A stretch of DNA of 64,000 nt from Pantoea sp. CCBC3-3-1 (lineage in GTDB: Bacteria > Pseudomonadota > Gammaproteobacteria > Enterobacterales > Enterobacteriaceae). Under the pieces are notes generated by a model. The model was not told the origin of the DNA and searched no databases. It saw only the letters and a list, made by a program, of their open reading frames with translations. Below are positions 34,286 to 43,316 of this stretch, piece by piece; the first letter of the stretch is position 1; every line of letters starts with the position of its first letter. The translations under genes were made by a program, and so were the position numbers. The stretch spans positions 3,782,001 to 3,846,000 of the forward strand of contig NZ_CP034363.1 in NCBI RefSeq assembly GCF_007981265.1, in the 5' to 3' direction.

Positions 34286-35014
34286 TTATATCAGCCAGAT
34301 CAAACTTGCCATACGGCCGGTAACGCCATCGCGCCGGAAAGAGAAAAATTGCTCAGGTTGAGAAACGGTACAAATGCCGCCACCCGAGATGTGGCGCACT
34401 CCTCTGGCCGCCAGACGGCGGTGAGCAAGCTGCCAAATGTCGGCATAATATTTTTCACCAGCCGGACGAAAAGCGGCGGAAGTGGTTAAATCCTGAGCTA
34501 AAAAAGCGGCGCGCACTTCCGGGCCGACCTCAAAAGCTTCAGGGCCAATGGCAGGACCAAGCCATGCAACAATCTCCTGCGGCGGAGAAATAAAAGCATC
34601 AAGCGTCGCTTCAAGCACACCCGCGCAAAGTCCTCGCCAGCCAGCGTGAGCGGCAGCAACTTCCTTACCGTCCAGCGAACTGAACAAAACGGGCAAACAG
34701 TCAGCGGTCATTGCCGCGCAAACCACGCCAGGCTTGCGGGTATAAGCCGCGTCGGCCTGTAGAGATTGCGGCTTTTCCCCTGTGAGATGTAAAACGCGCG
34801 TGCCGTGTACCTGTTCAAGCCAGACCGGCATAGCGGGCATTTCGGCCAGCTCAACCAGTCGCTCACGGTTACGTTGCACATGCTCAGGTTTATCGCCAAC
34901 GTGCGCGCCGAGATTCAGGGAATCCCAGGGCGCGTGGCTGACGCCATTAAGACGCGTCGTACTGCATGCCCGCACGTTGGCGGGCGCATTCCACTGAGGG
35001 AGAAGCAGGCTCAT
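34286..35014 (-). CDS. pgeF: polyphenol-oxidase/LACC1-family protein PgeF
   Basis: PgeF (YfiH) prevents misincorporation of L-serine into peptidoglycan precursors; family members also act on purine nucleosides. It is 242 residues and cytoplasmic. Metal-site motifs are EQVHGTRV (His), TADCLPVLF (Cys) and AAHAGWRGL (His). The start overlaps the rluD stop by one base (TAATG), so the two are co-translated. The clpB heat-shock promoter lies between its end and clpB. Confidence 0.93.
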   Translation of the reverse strand: MSLLLPQWNAPANVRACSTTRLNGVSHAPWDSLNLGAHVGDKPEHVQRNRERLVELAEMPAMPVWLEQVHGTRVLHLTGEKPQSLQADAAYTRKPGVVCAAMTADCLPVLFSSLDGKEVAAAHAGWRGLCAGVLEATLDAFISPPQEIVAWLGPAIGPEAFEVGPEVRAAFLAQDLTTSAAFRPAGEKYYADIWQLAHRRLAARGVRHISGGGICTVSQPEQFFSFRRDGVTGRMASLIWLI

Positions 35015-35991
35015 TACCAGTCCATCTGATCTTTGAACTCTTCGGTATCCGCTTTCAGCGCGGCGATCAGTTCAACCATATCCTGCGGCAGCGGCGCGTG
35101 CCATTCCATTTCAATACCGGTAATCGGATGGTACAGACGCAGCATGGTGGCATGCAGGGCCTGACGATCGAATTTACGCAGCACAGAGATAAAGGAATCG
35201 GAGGCACCCTTAGGCGGGCGTGGACGACCACCGTACAGCGGATCGCCCACCAGCGGATGGTTGATATGCGACATATGCACACGGATTTGGTGAGTACGAC
35301 CCGTTTCGAGGCGCAAGCGCATCCGCGTGTGAGCACGGAAATGCTCCATGATGCGATAGTGCGTTGTGGCCGGTTTACCCATCGGATGAACCGCCATATG
35401 AGTACGTTTGGTGGAGTGACGACTAATAGGTTCATCAACCGTACCACCAGCCGTCATTCTGCCGATCGCTACCGCCTCGTACTCACGGGTAATTTCTCTG
35501 AGCTGTAGGGATTCCACCAGATGCGTCTGAGCGGGTACCGTTTTCGCCACGACCATCAGCCCGGTGGTATCTTTGTCCAGACGATGGACAATACCGGCCC
35601 GGGGAACGTCGGCAATGGCCGGGAAGTGATGCAGCAGTGCATTCAGCACCGTTCCATCAGGATTGCCCGCGCCCGGATGGACGACCAGATCGCGAGGTTT
35701 GTTGATCACCAGAATGTAGTCATCTTCATAAACGATGTTTAGGGGGATGTCCTGGGCTTCCCAGCGAGCTTCTTCTTCAATCTCTGCATCGATAGCGATT
35801 TGTTCGCCGCCAAGCACTTTTTCTTTAGGTTTGTCGATGATTACGCCATTAACGCTGGCGCGACGGTCGAGAATCCACTCTTTTATGCGCGATCTTGAAT
35901 AATCAGGGAACAATTCGGCCAAAGCCTGATCTAAGCGTTGTCCGAGTTGCGATTCGGATACCGTTGCGTTGAGTTTTACTTGTTGTGCCAT
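35014..35991 (-). CDS. rluD: 23S rRNA pseudouridine(1911/1915/1917) synthase
   Basis: RluD makes three pseudouridines in helix 69 of 23S rRNA, important for subunit joining. The 325-residue protein has an N-terminal S4 domain (about 18-75) and a catalytic domain with the HRLDKDTTGLMV motif that carries the catalytic Asp139. The later RTHQIRVH segment is also typical. It is divergent from bamD, as in E. coli. Confidence 0.97.
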   Translation of the reverse strand: MAQQVKLNATVSESQLGQRLDQALAELFPDYSRSRIKEWILDRRASVNGVIIDKPKEKVLGGEQIAIDAEIEEEARWEAQDIPLNIVYEDDYILVINKPRDLVVHPGAGNPDGTVLNALLHHFPAIADVPRAGIVHRLDKDTTGLMVVAKTVPAQTHLVESLQLREITREYEAVAIGRMTAGGTVDEPISRHSTKRTHMAVHPMGKPATTHYRIMEHFRAHTRMRLRLETGRTHQIRVHMSHINHPLVGDPLYGGRPRPPKGASDSFISVLRKFDRQALHATMLRLYHPITGIEMEWHAPLPQDMVELIAALKADTEEFKDQMDW

Positions 35992-36121
35992 AAACAGCTT
36001 CTTCGTTAACGTTGGGTTTTCACGGCGATGCCGTTTAATATAATGTGCTATTGTACCTGGTCACTATCGGGAGCTACATGGACAGCTTCCTGAATAACAC
36101 TCTGAGGATAATCAAATCGTC

Positions 36122-36853
36122 ATGACGCGTATGAAATATCTGGTGGCTGCAGCCACGTTGAGCCTGGCATTAGCGGGTTGTTCCGGCTCGAAGGATACGG
36201 TGCCCGATAGCCCGCCTTCTGAGATCTATGCCACAGCCCAGCAAAAACTGCAGGACGGTAACTTTAAAGGAGCAATAACGCAACTGGAAGCGCTTGATAA
36301 CCGCTATCCGTTCGGGCCTTACTCCCAGCAAGTTCAGCTAGACCTGATCTACGCTTACTACAAAAATGCCGATTTGCCGCTGGCGCAGGCCGCGATTGAC
36401 CGCTTTATGCGTCTGAATCCAACCCACCCGAATATTGATTACGTGATTTATATGCGTGGTCTGACGGACATGGCGCTTGATGACAGCGCACTGCAGGGCT
36501 TTTTCGGCATTGACCGTTCGGATCGCGATCCTTCACATGCGCGCGATGCCTTCCATGATTTCTCACAGCTGCTGCGCGGTTATCCAAACAGTCAGTATGC
36601 TACCGATGCCAGAAAGCGTCTGGTCTATCTGAAAGACCGTCTGGCGAAGTATGAGTTATCCGTTGCCCAATTCTACACTAAGCGCGAAGCTTATGTCGCA
36701 GTAGTTAATCGGGTCGAGCAAATGATGAAAGATTATCCGGATACGCAGGCGACCCGCACGGCACTGCCGCTGATGGAAAATGCTTACCGTCATCTGCAGC
36801 TGAATGCAGAAGCAGATAAAGTAGCAAAAATCATCGCAGCGAATCAGGCGTAA
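36122..36853 (+). CDS. bamD: outer-membrane assembly lipoprotein BamD
   Basis: BamD is an essential lipoprotein of the BAM complex that inserts beta-barrel proteins in the outer membrane. It has 243 residues. The signal peptide ends at the lipobox LAGC (Cys19). The mature part consists of five TPR-like helix pairs, with motifs such as [27 protein letters not shown] and [12 protein letters not shown] nearly identical to E. coli. It is monocistronic, with a strong terminator. Confidence 0.98.
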   Translation: MTRMKYLVAAATLSLALAGCSGSKDTVPDSPPSEIYATAQQKLQDGNFKGAITQLEALDNRYPFGPYSQQVQLDLIYAYYKNADLPLAQAAIDRFMRLNPTHPNIDYVIYMRGLTDMALDDSALQGFFGIDRSDRDPSHARDAFHDFSQLLRGYPNSQYATDARKRLVYLKDRLAKYELSVAQFYTKREAYVAVVNRVEQMMKDYPDTQATRTALPLMENAYRHLQLNAEADKVAKIIAANQA

Positions 36854-36864
36854 TGATGTAAACG

Positions 36865-36896
36865 AAAAATGGCAGCCGGTGGCTGCCATTTTTTTC
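36865..36896 (+). terminator. terminator of bamD
   Basis: An 11-base stem AAATGGCAGCC/GGCTGCCATTT with a three-base loop is followed by a run of T. Confidence 0.93.
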
Positions 36897-37038
36897 CTCA
36901 GAATGAACATTCGGACTAAATCCTTCCTGAGTTAACCCACCTATACTGCCTGCGAAATTCCCCCTCGGCAAGGCTTCGCTTTCGGTTAATAACGCCATCT
37001 CACAGATTTTTCATTCTTGACAAAAAGTGACAAAATAA

Positions 37039-37080
37039 GGTGATGTAAATCACACATACCCCCTTTTTCCAGGGTATGCT
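37039..37080 (+). promoter_or_regulatory. CRP site and promoter of raiA
   Basis: GGTGATGTAAATCACA (37039-37054) fits TGTGA-N6-TCACA with one mismatch. A -10-like TATGCT lies at 37075-37080. If transcription starts about seven bases later, the CRP centre is near -41, the class II activator position. This is upstream of raiA, which is reported to be CRP-controlled in E. coli. Confidence 0.7.
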
Positions 37081-37118
37081 GAATCTACATTCGACGGAAA
37101 TGATTAGAGGTAAGCACT

Positions 37119-37451
37119 ATGGTTCTGAACATTACCAGCAAGCACATGGAAATCACTCCGGCTATCCGCCAACATGTCGAAGACCGTCTCGCCAAGCTCG
37201 AAAAATGGCAAACTCATCTGATAAATCCCCATATCGTTCTTTCAAAGGAGCCGAAGGAATTCGTTGCCGATGCGACCATCAATACGCCCAACGGCCCTTT
37301 GGTGGCCAGTGCGAAGCACATTGATATGTATACGGCCATAAACGACCTGATCAACAAGCTGGAGCGCCAGCTGAATAAAGTTCAGCACAAAGGCGAGGCG
37401 CGCCGCGCCAATGCCAGTGTGAAAGACCTTAGCGTCATCGATCAGGAATAA
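37119..37451 (+). CDS. raiA: ribosome-associated inhibitor RaiA (YfiA/pY)
   Basis: RaiA binds the 30S subunit in stationary phase or cold and blocks translation, favouring idle 70S over 100S dimers. The 110-residue protein keeps the core [11 protein letters not shown] and [22 protein letters not shown] and the basic HKGEARRA patch. The C-terminal tail is three residues shorter than in E. coli and ends SVIDQE. The start ATG has an AGAGGT site. Confidence 0.96.
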   Translation: MVLNITSKHMEITPAIRQHVEDRLAKLEKWQTHLINPHIVLSKEPKEFVADATINTPNGPLVASAKHIDMYTAINDLINKLERQLNKVQHKGEARRANASVKDLSVIDQE

Positions 37452-37466
37452 GCTTTAAAAGATGAT

Positions 37467-37490
37467 AACGCGCCTCAGGGCGCGTTTTTT
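37467..37490 (+). terminator. terminator of raiA
   Basis: The eight-base stem AACGCGCC/GGCGCGTT with a four-base loop is followed by T residues to 37490. Confidence 0.92.
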
Positions 37491-37548
37491 ATTGACAGAA
37501 AGAATTTGCAGCGGTTACTTTAACCCTCTGACAAACGTGGACACTCGT

Positions 37549-37596
37549 ATGAAACAACTACCGTTCTTCTTCGCATTCTTTTTTACCTTCCCCTGA
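37549..37596 (+). CDS. pheL: pheA operon leader peptide
   Basis: A 15-residue leader, MKQLPFFFAFFFTFP, with seven Phe codons. Ribosome stalling at these codons when charged tRNA-Phe is scarce favours the antiterminator and lets transcription enter pheA. The second residue block differs slightly from E. coli (MKHIPFFF...). It is too short for routine gene calling, but its identity is plain. Confidence 0.95.
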   Translation: MKQLPFFFAFFFTFP

Positions 37597-37672
37597 CTGG
37601 GAGGCTTTTCGTCGTGTAAGAAAGAATGCGAAGACGAACAACAAAGCCTCCCAAGCGGGAGGCTTTTTTTTT
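37597..37672 (+). promoter_or_regulatory. pheA attenuator
   Basis: The terminator stem is AAAGCCTCCC (37643-37652) with GGGAGGCTTT (37657-37666), followed by T residues to 37672. A competing strand GGGAGGCTTTT (37600-37610) just after the pheL stop can pair with GCCTCCC instead, forming the antiterminator. Confidence 0.92.
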
Positions 37673-37695
37673 ATGCATATCTGACAGGTATTCCT

Positions 37696-38856
37696 ATGAA
37701 CTCTGAGAACCCCTTGCTGGGACTGCGCGGAAAAATCAGCGCGCTGGATGAAGAACTGCTGAGCTTGCTGGCAAAACGCCGGGCGCTGGCGGTTGAAGTT
37801 GCCACGGCGAAAATGGCTACCCATCGCCCTGTTCGCGACATCGACCGCGAGCGTGACCTGCTGGAGCACCTCGTTACGCTAGGTAAAGAACACAAGCTGG
37901 ATGCCCACTACATCACTCGCCTGTTCCAGCTCGTTATTGAAGACTCCGTACTCACCCAACAGGCGCTGCTGCAAAAACACCTCAATAATACCAACGCCCA
38001 GTCAGCACGAATCGCCTTCCTCGGCCCTAAAGGTTCCTATTCACATCTGGCATCACGTCATTATGCGGCGCGCCATTTTGATAATTTTATTGAGTGTGGC
38101 TGCCTGAAGTTTCGCGATATCTTTGCTCAGGTGGAAACCGGTCAGGCTGACTATGCCGTGCTGCCGATTGAAAACACCAGTTCGGGATCAATTAATGACG
38201 TCTACGACCTTTTACAACAAACCAGCCTGTCCATTGTCGGAGAATTAACGCTTCCTATCGATCACTGCGTGCTGGTCTCGGGCAGCACCGATCTACAGCA
38301 GATTGAAACGGTTTACAGTCATCCACAGCCTTTCCAGCAGTGCAGCCAGTTTATTCATCGCTATCCTCACTGGAAGATTGAATATACTGAAAGCACTGCC
38401 GCAGCGATGGAACAGGTGGCAGCGCTCAACTCACCAAAAGTGGCGGCGCTGGGCAGCCAGGCCGGCGGCGAATTGTATAGCTTGCAGGTACTGGAACGTA
38501 ATCTGGCGAACCAGCAGCAGAATATTACCCGTTTTATCGTTCTTGCTCGTAAACCTGTCGACGTCACTCTTCAGGTTCCGGCCAAAACCACGCTTATTAT
38601 GGCAACGGGCCAACAGGCTGGGGCTTTGGTCGAAGCGTTGCTGGTGTTGCGTAAGCACAACCTGCCGATGAGTAAGCTCGAGTCCCGCCCCATTAACGGT
38701 AATCCATGGGAAGAGATGTTCTACATTGATTTCCAGGGCAACCTGCGTTCGGAAGAGGTCCAGCAGGCGCTGCGCGAACTGGCTCCAATCGCTCGCTCCT
38801 TAAAAGTACTCGGCTGCTATCCAGGTGAAAACGTTATTCCTGTCGTACCAGAATAA
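37696..38856 (+). CDS. pheA: bifunctional chorismate mutase / prephenate dehydratase
   Basis: PheA converts chorismate to prephenate and then to phenylpyruvate, the phenylalanine branch. The 386 residues contain chorismate mutase (1-~100, [13 protein letters not shown]), prephenate dehydratase (~105-285, [12 protein letters not shown] and [15 protein letters not shown]) and a C-terminal ACT domain (~300-386) with the Phe-binding GALV and ESRP motifs. It follows the pheL attenuator. In E. coli it faces tyrA directly; here two transport genes intervene. Confidence 0.98.
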   Translation: MNSENPLLGLRGKISALDEELLSLLAKRRALAVEVATAKMATHRPVRDIDRERDLLEHLVTLGKEHKLDAHYITRLFQLVIEDSVLTQQALLQKHLNNTNAQSARIAFLGPKGSYSHLASRHYAARHFDNFIECGCLKFRDIFAQVETGQADYAVLPIENTSSGSINDVYDLLQQTSLSIVGELTLPIDHCVLVSGSTDLQQIETVYSHPQPFQQCSQFIHRYPHWKIEYTESTAAAMEQVAALNSPKVAALGSQAGGELYSLQVLERNLANQQQNITRFIVLARKPVDVTLQVPAKTTLIMATGQQAGALVEALLVLRKHNLPMSKLESRPINGNPWEEMFYIDFQGNLRSEEVQQALRELAPIARSLKVLGCYPGENVIPVVPE

Positions 38857-38964
38857 ATTTTCCCGGCCGTCGGTCACGGCGGCTCATTCTCACCTCCCCT
38901 GCAAACTCTTTATTGCAAGCTACTCCTGCCTTACCCCATCAGGATCATTTACCGCGAACACCCT

Positions 38965-38992
38965 ATCGCTATATCATGCTTTATACAGCGAT
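38965..38992 (+). promoter_or_regulatory. ModE-like operator
   Basis: ATCGCTATAT (38965-38974) and ATACAGCGAT (38983-38992) form an inverted repeat with nine of ten pairs and an eight-base spacer. The arm sequence and spacing match the E. coli modA operator as I recall it (CGTTATAT, eight bases, ACATAACG). It lies 15 bases before the next ATG. The downstream genes encode solute-binding proteins, one of them ModA-like, so ModE control by molybdate is likely. Confidence 0.75.
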
Positions 38993-39006
38993 TTTGAGGT
39001 GAATTT

Positions 39007-40059
39007 ATGTTCTTTCCTTTCCGTACCGTTTCCTTGCTTTGCGCCCTGACACTTCTGCCCTTTTCCGCGCTGGCAAACCGTCAGATTACCGATCAGCTTG
39101 GACGGCATGTCACTCTTCCCGATCGGGTTGATCGGGTCGTCGTACTGCAACATCAGACGCTGAATCTCCTGGTGCAGCTGGATGCAACGAATACCATGGT
39201 TGGTATCCTTGATAACTGGAAACAGCAGCTGGGCGATGGCTATCAGCGGCTGGTCCCGCAGCTTTCCAGCTTGCCCACGCTTGGCGATTTAACTCATGTC
39301 GATTTAGAAAAGCTGGTAGCGCTACATCCACAGGTGGTCTTTGTCACCAATTATGCTCCTCAGGAGATGATTGACCAGATACAGAAGCTTGGCATTGCCG
39401 TTATTGCGATTTCTCTACGCGCTGGCGATGAAAAACAGCAAAATCGCCTTAATCCTCAGCTGGTTGATGAGGAGCAGGCCTATAACGAAGGTCTGAAAGA
39501 AGGTATCCGTCTGATTGGCACAGTGGTAAACCACCAGCAGCAAGCTGAAAAGCTGATTGACGCTACGTTCACTCAGCGTCAACAAACCCGCCAACGGTTG
39601 ACGGAAATCCCCCCGGCGCAGCGTATTCGCGTTTATATGGCTAACCCCGATCTCACGACTTATGGATCGGGTAAATATACCGGTTTGATGATGGCGCATG
39701 CGGGCGCGATGAACGTAGCGGCAGCCACGGTCAAAGGCTACAAGCAGGTTTCAATGGAACAGATCCTGGCATGGGATCCGCAGGTGATATTTGTACAGGA
39801 TCGTTATCCGCAAGTTATCGATGAAATCAAGCAGCAGCCCGCCTGGCAAGCCGTTGATGCGGTAAAAAATCATCGAGTTTATCTGATGCCTGAATATGCC
39901 AAAGCCTGGGGCTATCCTATGCCGGAAGCGATGGCGCTGGGCGAGCTCTGGATGGCGAAAAAGCTTTATCCGCAAAAGTTCAACGATATTGATATGCAGC
40001 AAAAAGCCGACAGCTGGTATCAACGTTTCTATCGCACCCAATATGTGGGTAATAACTAA
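39007..40059 (+). CDS. periplasmic metal/oxyanion-binding protein, MolA-like (TroA/BtuF fold)
   Basis: A 350-residue class III (TroA/BtuF-type) substrate-binding protein. A signal peptide of about 23 residues (ends SALA-N) predicts a soluble periplasmic product; there is no lipobox Cys. DQLGRHVTLPDRVDRVVVL opens the fold, and LAWDPQVIFVQD closes the first lobe and linker helix as in FepB/BtuF/MolA. H. influenzae MolA, a member of this class, binds molybdate and tungstate. Because a ModE-like operator precedes this gene and a ModA-like gene follows, molybdate or tungstate is the favoured ligand; iron chelates or cobalamin are alternatives. No permease or ATPase is adjacent. Confidence 0.72.
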   Translation: MFFPFRTVSLLCALTLLPFSALANRQITDQLGRHVTLPDRVDRVVVLQHQTLNLLVQLDATNTMVGILDNWKQQLGDGYQRLVPQLSSLPTLGDLTHVDLEKLVALHPQVVFVTNYAPQEMIDQIQKLGIAVIAISLRAGDEKQQNRLNPQLVDEEQAYNEGLKEGIRLIGTVVNHQQQAEKLIDATFTQRQQTRQRLTEIPPAQRIRVYMANPDLTTYGSGKYTGLMMAHAGAMNVAAATVKGYKQVSMEQILAWDPQVIFVQDRYPQVIDEIKQQPAWQAVDAVKNHRVYLMPEYAKAWGYPMPEAMALGELWMAKKLYPQKFNDIDMQQKADSWYQRFYRTQYVGNN

Positions 40060-40081
40060 AAGTGCCCCGGGGGAAAAGCTT

Positions 40082-40798
40082 TTGAACAGTATACGTGTCC
40101 TAGCGGCAGGAAGTTTGCGCCTGGTTTGGCCCGAACTGATTGCTGCTTTCAAAGCACATCAGCGAATTAATGTTGAAACTGAGTTTGGCCCTGCCGGACT
40201 TCTGTGCCAGCGTATTCAGCAGGGCGAAACCTGCCATCTCTTTGCCTCGGCAAATGCAGCCCATCCGCATACCCTGCTGACTTCCGGCAAGGCGCTCAGT
40301 GTCGCTGTTTTTACGCATAATCAGCTATGCCTTAGTGTGAAAACGGCGCTGATTTCTGCCTCTGCCGACTGGCTGGCCTTGCTCACCGATCCGTCGTTGC
40401 GCGTTGCAACCTCCACGCCACAAAGCGACCCTTCTGGTGATTATACGTGGCAACTTTTCGATCTGATTGAGCAGCACTACGCTGGGAGGGGAAACGCGCT
40501 AAAGGATCGGGCTTTACAGCTGGTTGGCGGACCGAAAAGCCCTGTTGTACCTGCGGGAGAAATGGCAGCGAGCTGGCTGCTGGAGAACGATCGGGCCGAT
40601 ATCTTTATTGGCTATCGCAATTATGCAGCGCGCTTAAAAAATCTTAAAACGCTTACCGTGCTGGATATCCCCTCGCCCTTTCAGGTTCAGGCTGATTACG
40701 CGCTGGCGATTTGTCAGGCTGAAGCCCAGCCGCTGGCCGATTTTTTATTAACCGCTCAGGCAAAAAGGATTTTACAACAGGCGGGTTTCAGTTGTTAA
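40082..40798 (+). CDS. ModA-like oxyanion-binding protein lacking a signal peptide
   Basis: A 238-residue class II binding protein: IRVLAAGSLRLVWPEL, GPAGLLCQRIQQGETCHLFASA and DPSGDYTWQL correspond to the ModA ligand lobes. The likely start is TTG 40082, with GGGGGAA seven bases upstream and 22 bases after the previous stop. From there the protein begins directly with mature-type sequence and has no signal peptide, so it may stay in the cytosol. The frame is open further upstream to 39896, but that part overlaps the previous gene and has no export signal either. It shares the presumed ModE-controlled transcript. Confidence 0.68.
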   Translation: MNSIRVLAAGSLRLVWPELIAAFKAHQRINVETEFGPAGLLCQRIQQGETCHLFASANAAHPHTLLTSGKALSVAVFTHNQLCLSVKTALISASADWLALLTDPSLRVATSTPQSDPSGDYTWQLFDLIEQHYAGRGNALKDRALQLVGGPKSPVVPAGEMAASWLLENDRADIFIGYRNYAARLKNLKTLTVLDIPSPFQVQADYALAICQAEAQPLADFLLTAQAKRILQQAGFSC

Positions 40799-40831
40799 AC
40801 CGCCTGCTGCACTACGGCTCGGTAAAAGAGG

Positions 40832-40851
40832 AAAAAGGCCGTCACCGGCCT
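40832..40851 (-). terminator. terminator of aroF-tyrA
   Basis: On the minus strand, AGGCC/GGCCT with a six-base loop is followed by TTTTTCC. It ends just after the tyrA stop. Confidence 0.7.
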
Positions 40852-40856
40852 GTGAA

Positions 40857-41978
40857 CTATTTGCGGTTGTCATTCGCCTGACGCAGCAGCGTACGGCTTT
40901 CCAGCATGAACTGCTGGGCGTGATCGCCAAACCAGCGTTTAACATTACGGAAGCTGTCAATAAACGCCTGCTTGTCACCCTGCTCCAGCAGGCCGATCGC
41001 TTCGCCAAAACGCTGATAATAACGTTTGATCAGCGCCAGATTGCTCTCCGAAGACATAATGATATCCGCATAGAGCTGAGGATCCTGCGCAAACAGCCGG
41101 CCAACCATAGCCAGCTCAAGCCGATAGATCGGCGATGAAAGCGCCAGCAGCTGATCGAGGTTAACATTCTCTTCCGCCAGATGCAGACCATATGCGAACG
41201 TCGCGAAGTGGCGCAGCGCCTGGATGAAAGCCATGTTCTGATCGTGTTCCACCGCGCTGATACGATGCAGCCGCGCGCCCCAGACCTGAATCTGTTCAAG
41301 GAACCACTGATAGGCTTCCGGCTGACGGCCATCGCACCAGACCACCACCTGCTTCGCCAGGCTGCCGCTATCCGGCCCAAACATGGGATGCAGACCCAGT
41401 ACCGGACCGTTGTGTGCGGCCAGCATAGCCTGTAACGGACTGTTTTTGACTGACGCTAAATCGACCAGGATACAGTCTTCCGGTAACGGCGGCAGACCGG
41501 CAATCACTTTTTCCGTCAGATGAATCGGGACGCTGATAATCACCATTCCGGCATCCGCCAGCATGCTGTCAGCCTGTGCCCAGTCTTCTTTATCGAGAAT
41601 TTTTACCTGATAGCCAGAGAGCGTCAGCATTTTTTCAAACAGGCGACCCATTTGTCCCCGGCCACCGACAATCACCACTGGCCGCAGCTGCGGACACAGC
41701 GTTTTGAAGCCTTTATCATTTTCGCTGGTATAGGATTCGCGCATCACGCGACGCAGGATGTCTTCAATCAAGTCCGGTGGTACACCAAGCTGCTCAGCTT
41801 CTTTGCGCCGCGACTCCAGCATAGAAGCTTCGCGCTCGGGCACGTAAATCGGTAATCCGTACCGGCTTTTCACCTCGCCAACTTCAGCGACGAGGCTTAG
41901 CCGTTTGGCCAGCAGATCGAGCAGCGCTTTATCAACTTCATCTATTTGATCGCGAAGCGCGGTCAGTTCAGCCACCAT
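40857..41978 (-). CDS. tyrA: bifunctional chorismate mutase / prephenate dehydrogenase
   Basis: TyrA makes 4-hydroxyphenylpyruvate for tyrosine. The 373 residues equal E. coli TyrA: an N-terminal chorismate mutase (1-~90, [20 protein letters not shown]) and an NAD-dependent dehydrogenase (~100-373) with the nucleotide loop [10 protein letters not shown] and the catalytic-site GLHPMFGPD. It is two bases downstream of aroF, in the same operon. Confidence 0.98.
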   Translation of the reverse strand: MVAELTALRDQIDEVDKALLDLLAKRLSLVAEVGEVKSRYGLPIYVPEREASMLESRRKEAEQLGVPPDLIEDILRRVMRESYTSENDKGFKTLCPQLRPVVIVGGRGQMGRLFEKMLTLSGYQVKILDKEDWAQADSMLADAGMVIISVPIHLTEKVIAGLPPLPEDCILVDLASVKNSPLQAMLAAHNGPVLGLHPMFGPDSGSLAKQVVVWCDGRQPEAYQWFLEQIQVWGARLHRISAVEHDQNMAFIQALRHFATFAYGLHLAEENVNLDQLLALSSPIYRLELAMVGRLFAQDPQLYADIIMSSESNLALIKRYYQRFGEAIGLLEQGDKQAFIDSFRNVKRWFGDHAQQFMLESRTLLRQANDNRK

Positions 41979-41980
41979 AA

Positions 41981-43060
41981 TTAGTCCTCATGCGACAGAC
42001 GCGCCGTCAGCACCCCGTCCAGGTTCTGATGAATTTCTCGCAGCAGCGTTTCGGTCGTTTCCCAGTTGATGCAGGCATCGGTAACGGAAACGCCGTAGCG
42101 CATTTCACTTTTCGGCTGCTCAGAAGACTGGTTGCCCTCATGTAAATGGCTTTCCAGCATCAGACCCATAATAGAACGGTTGCCGTCTTTGATCTGCGCA
42201 ACCGCAGATTCAGCCACGCCGGACTGACGACGGAAATCTTTGTTAGAATTGCCATGACTGCAATCTATCATCAGTGATGGGCGGAGTCCCGCCTGTAACA
42301 TCTCTTTTTCGCACTGGGCGACATCTTCCGGGCCGTAATTAGGGCTTTTTCCGCCGCGCAGGATCACATGTCCGTCCGGATTGCCCTGCGTTTGCAGCAG
42401 GCAAACCTGGCCGCTCTGATTGATGCCGACAAAACGATGCGGCATCGCTGCGGCGCGCATGGCGTTGATAGCCGTACCCAGACTCCCGTCGGTGCCATTT
42501 TTAAAGCCGACCGGCATCGATAAACCTGAAGCCATCTCGCGGTGAGTCTGTGATTCAGTGGTACGCGCACCGATCGCTGACCAGCTGAACAGATCGCCAA
42601 GGTATTGCGGGCTGTTCGGATCCAGCGCTTCTGTTGCCAGCGGCAGGCCCATTTCAACTAATTCCAGCAGCAGGCGACGCGCAATATGCAGACCGGCTTC
42701 CATATCGAAAGAGTTATCCATGTACGGATCGTTAATCAACCCTTTCCAGCCAACGGTTGTACGAGGTTTTTCAAAATAGACGCGCATAACGATGTAGAGC
42801 TGATCCTTCAGCTGCTCAGAGAGTGTTTTCAGGTGACGGGCGTAATCCAGAGCGGCTTCGGTATCGTGAATTGAACAGGGACCGCAAACCACCAGCAGGC
42901 GGTGATCTTTGCCGCTGATAATGTCAGAGATCGTCTGACGTGAAGCGGTGATTTGCGATTCAAGCGCAGCATTGAGCGGAAACTGTTTTTTCAGCTCTTC
43001 CGGAGTAATCAAAATCTGTTCTTCGGCAATATGAACATTATTCAGCGCGTCTTTTTGCAT
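41981..43060 (-). CDS. aroF: tyrosine-sensitive DAHP synthase
   Basis: AroF joins phosphoenolpyruvate and erythrose 4-phosphate in the first step of the shikimate pathway and is inhibited by tyrosine. The start is set at 43060 ([10 protein letters not shown]), matching E. coli, with AGGA nine bases upstream; an in-frame ATG at 43069 touches that ribosome site. Motifs are [20 protein letters not shown] and SHGNSNKD. The protein is 359 residues. Three TyrR boxes precede the gene and tyrA follows. Confidence 0.97.
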   Translation of the reverse strand: MQKDALNNVHIAEEQILITPEELKKQFPLNAALESQITASRQTISDIISGKDHRLLVVCGPCSIHDTEAALDYARHLKTLSEQLKDQLYIVMRVYFEKPRTTVGWKGLINDPYMDNSFDMEAGLHIARRLLLELVEMGLPLATEALDPNSPQYLGDLFSWSAIGARTTESQTHREMASGLSMPVGFKNGTDGSLGTAINAMRAAAMPHRFVGINQSGQVCLLQTQGNPDGHVILRGGKSPNYGPEDVAQCEKEMLQAGLRPSLMIDCSHGNSNKDFRRQSGVAESAVAQIKDGNRSIMGLMLESHLHEGNQSSEQPKSEMRYGVSVTDACINWETTETLLREIHQNLDGVLTARLSHED

Positions 43061-43116
43061 GGTGGTCATCCTGTTTCTCTCGTTATGCGTAAGTCAGCCC
43101 TCGCAAGGTGATGAAT

Positions 43117-43275
43117 AATGTATCAGATCCGGTACAGAACTCAATCCACTATGTACACCTTTATTACCACAGAGATTAAACAAGCATAAAAAATAAATAT
43201 TTATTATAAAAATCAAAACATTAAACAAATAGAGTGAAATATCACTCACAATCAACATGTATCATTAAGTTTACA
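43117..43275 (-). promoter_or_regulatory. aroF promoter with three TyrR boxes
   Basis: The minus-strand promoter is -35 TTGAGT (43144-43139), 16-base spacer, -10 TACATT (43122-43117). TyrR-like dyads lie at 43119-43136 (TGTATC-N6-GGTACA), covering the -10 region, at 43152-43169 (TGTACA-N6-TTACCA), just above -35, and at 43258-43275 (TGTATC-N6-TTTACA). Box centres 1 and 2 are 33 bases apart. E. coli aroF also has two promoter-proximal boxes and one distal box. The rest of the gap is very AT-rich. Confidence 0.78.
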
Positions 43276-43316
43276 GGTTGTTTTGCAATCGACTCTCTAT
43301 ACGGAAATTTTAGAAG

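Noticed and set aside
39896..40081. N-terminal extension of the ModA-like gene back into the MolA-like gene
   Set aside because: The extension is Arg/Lys/Trp-rich out-of-frame translation of the preceding gene, and a well-placed ribosome site supports the TTG at 40082.
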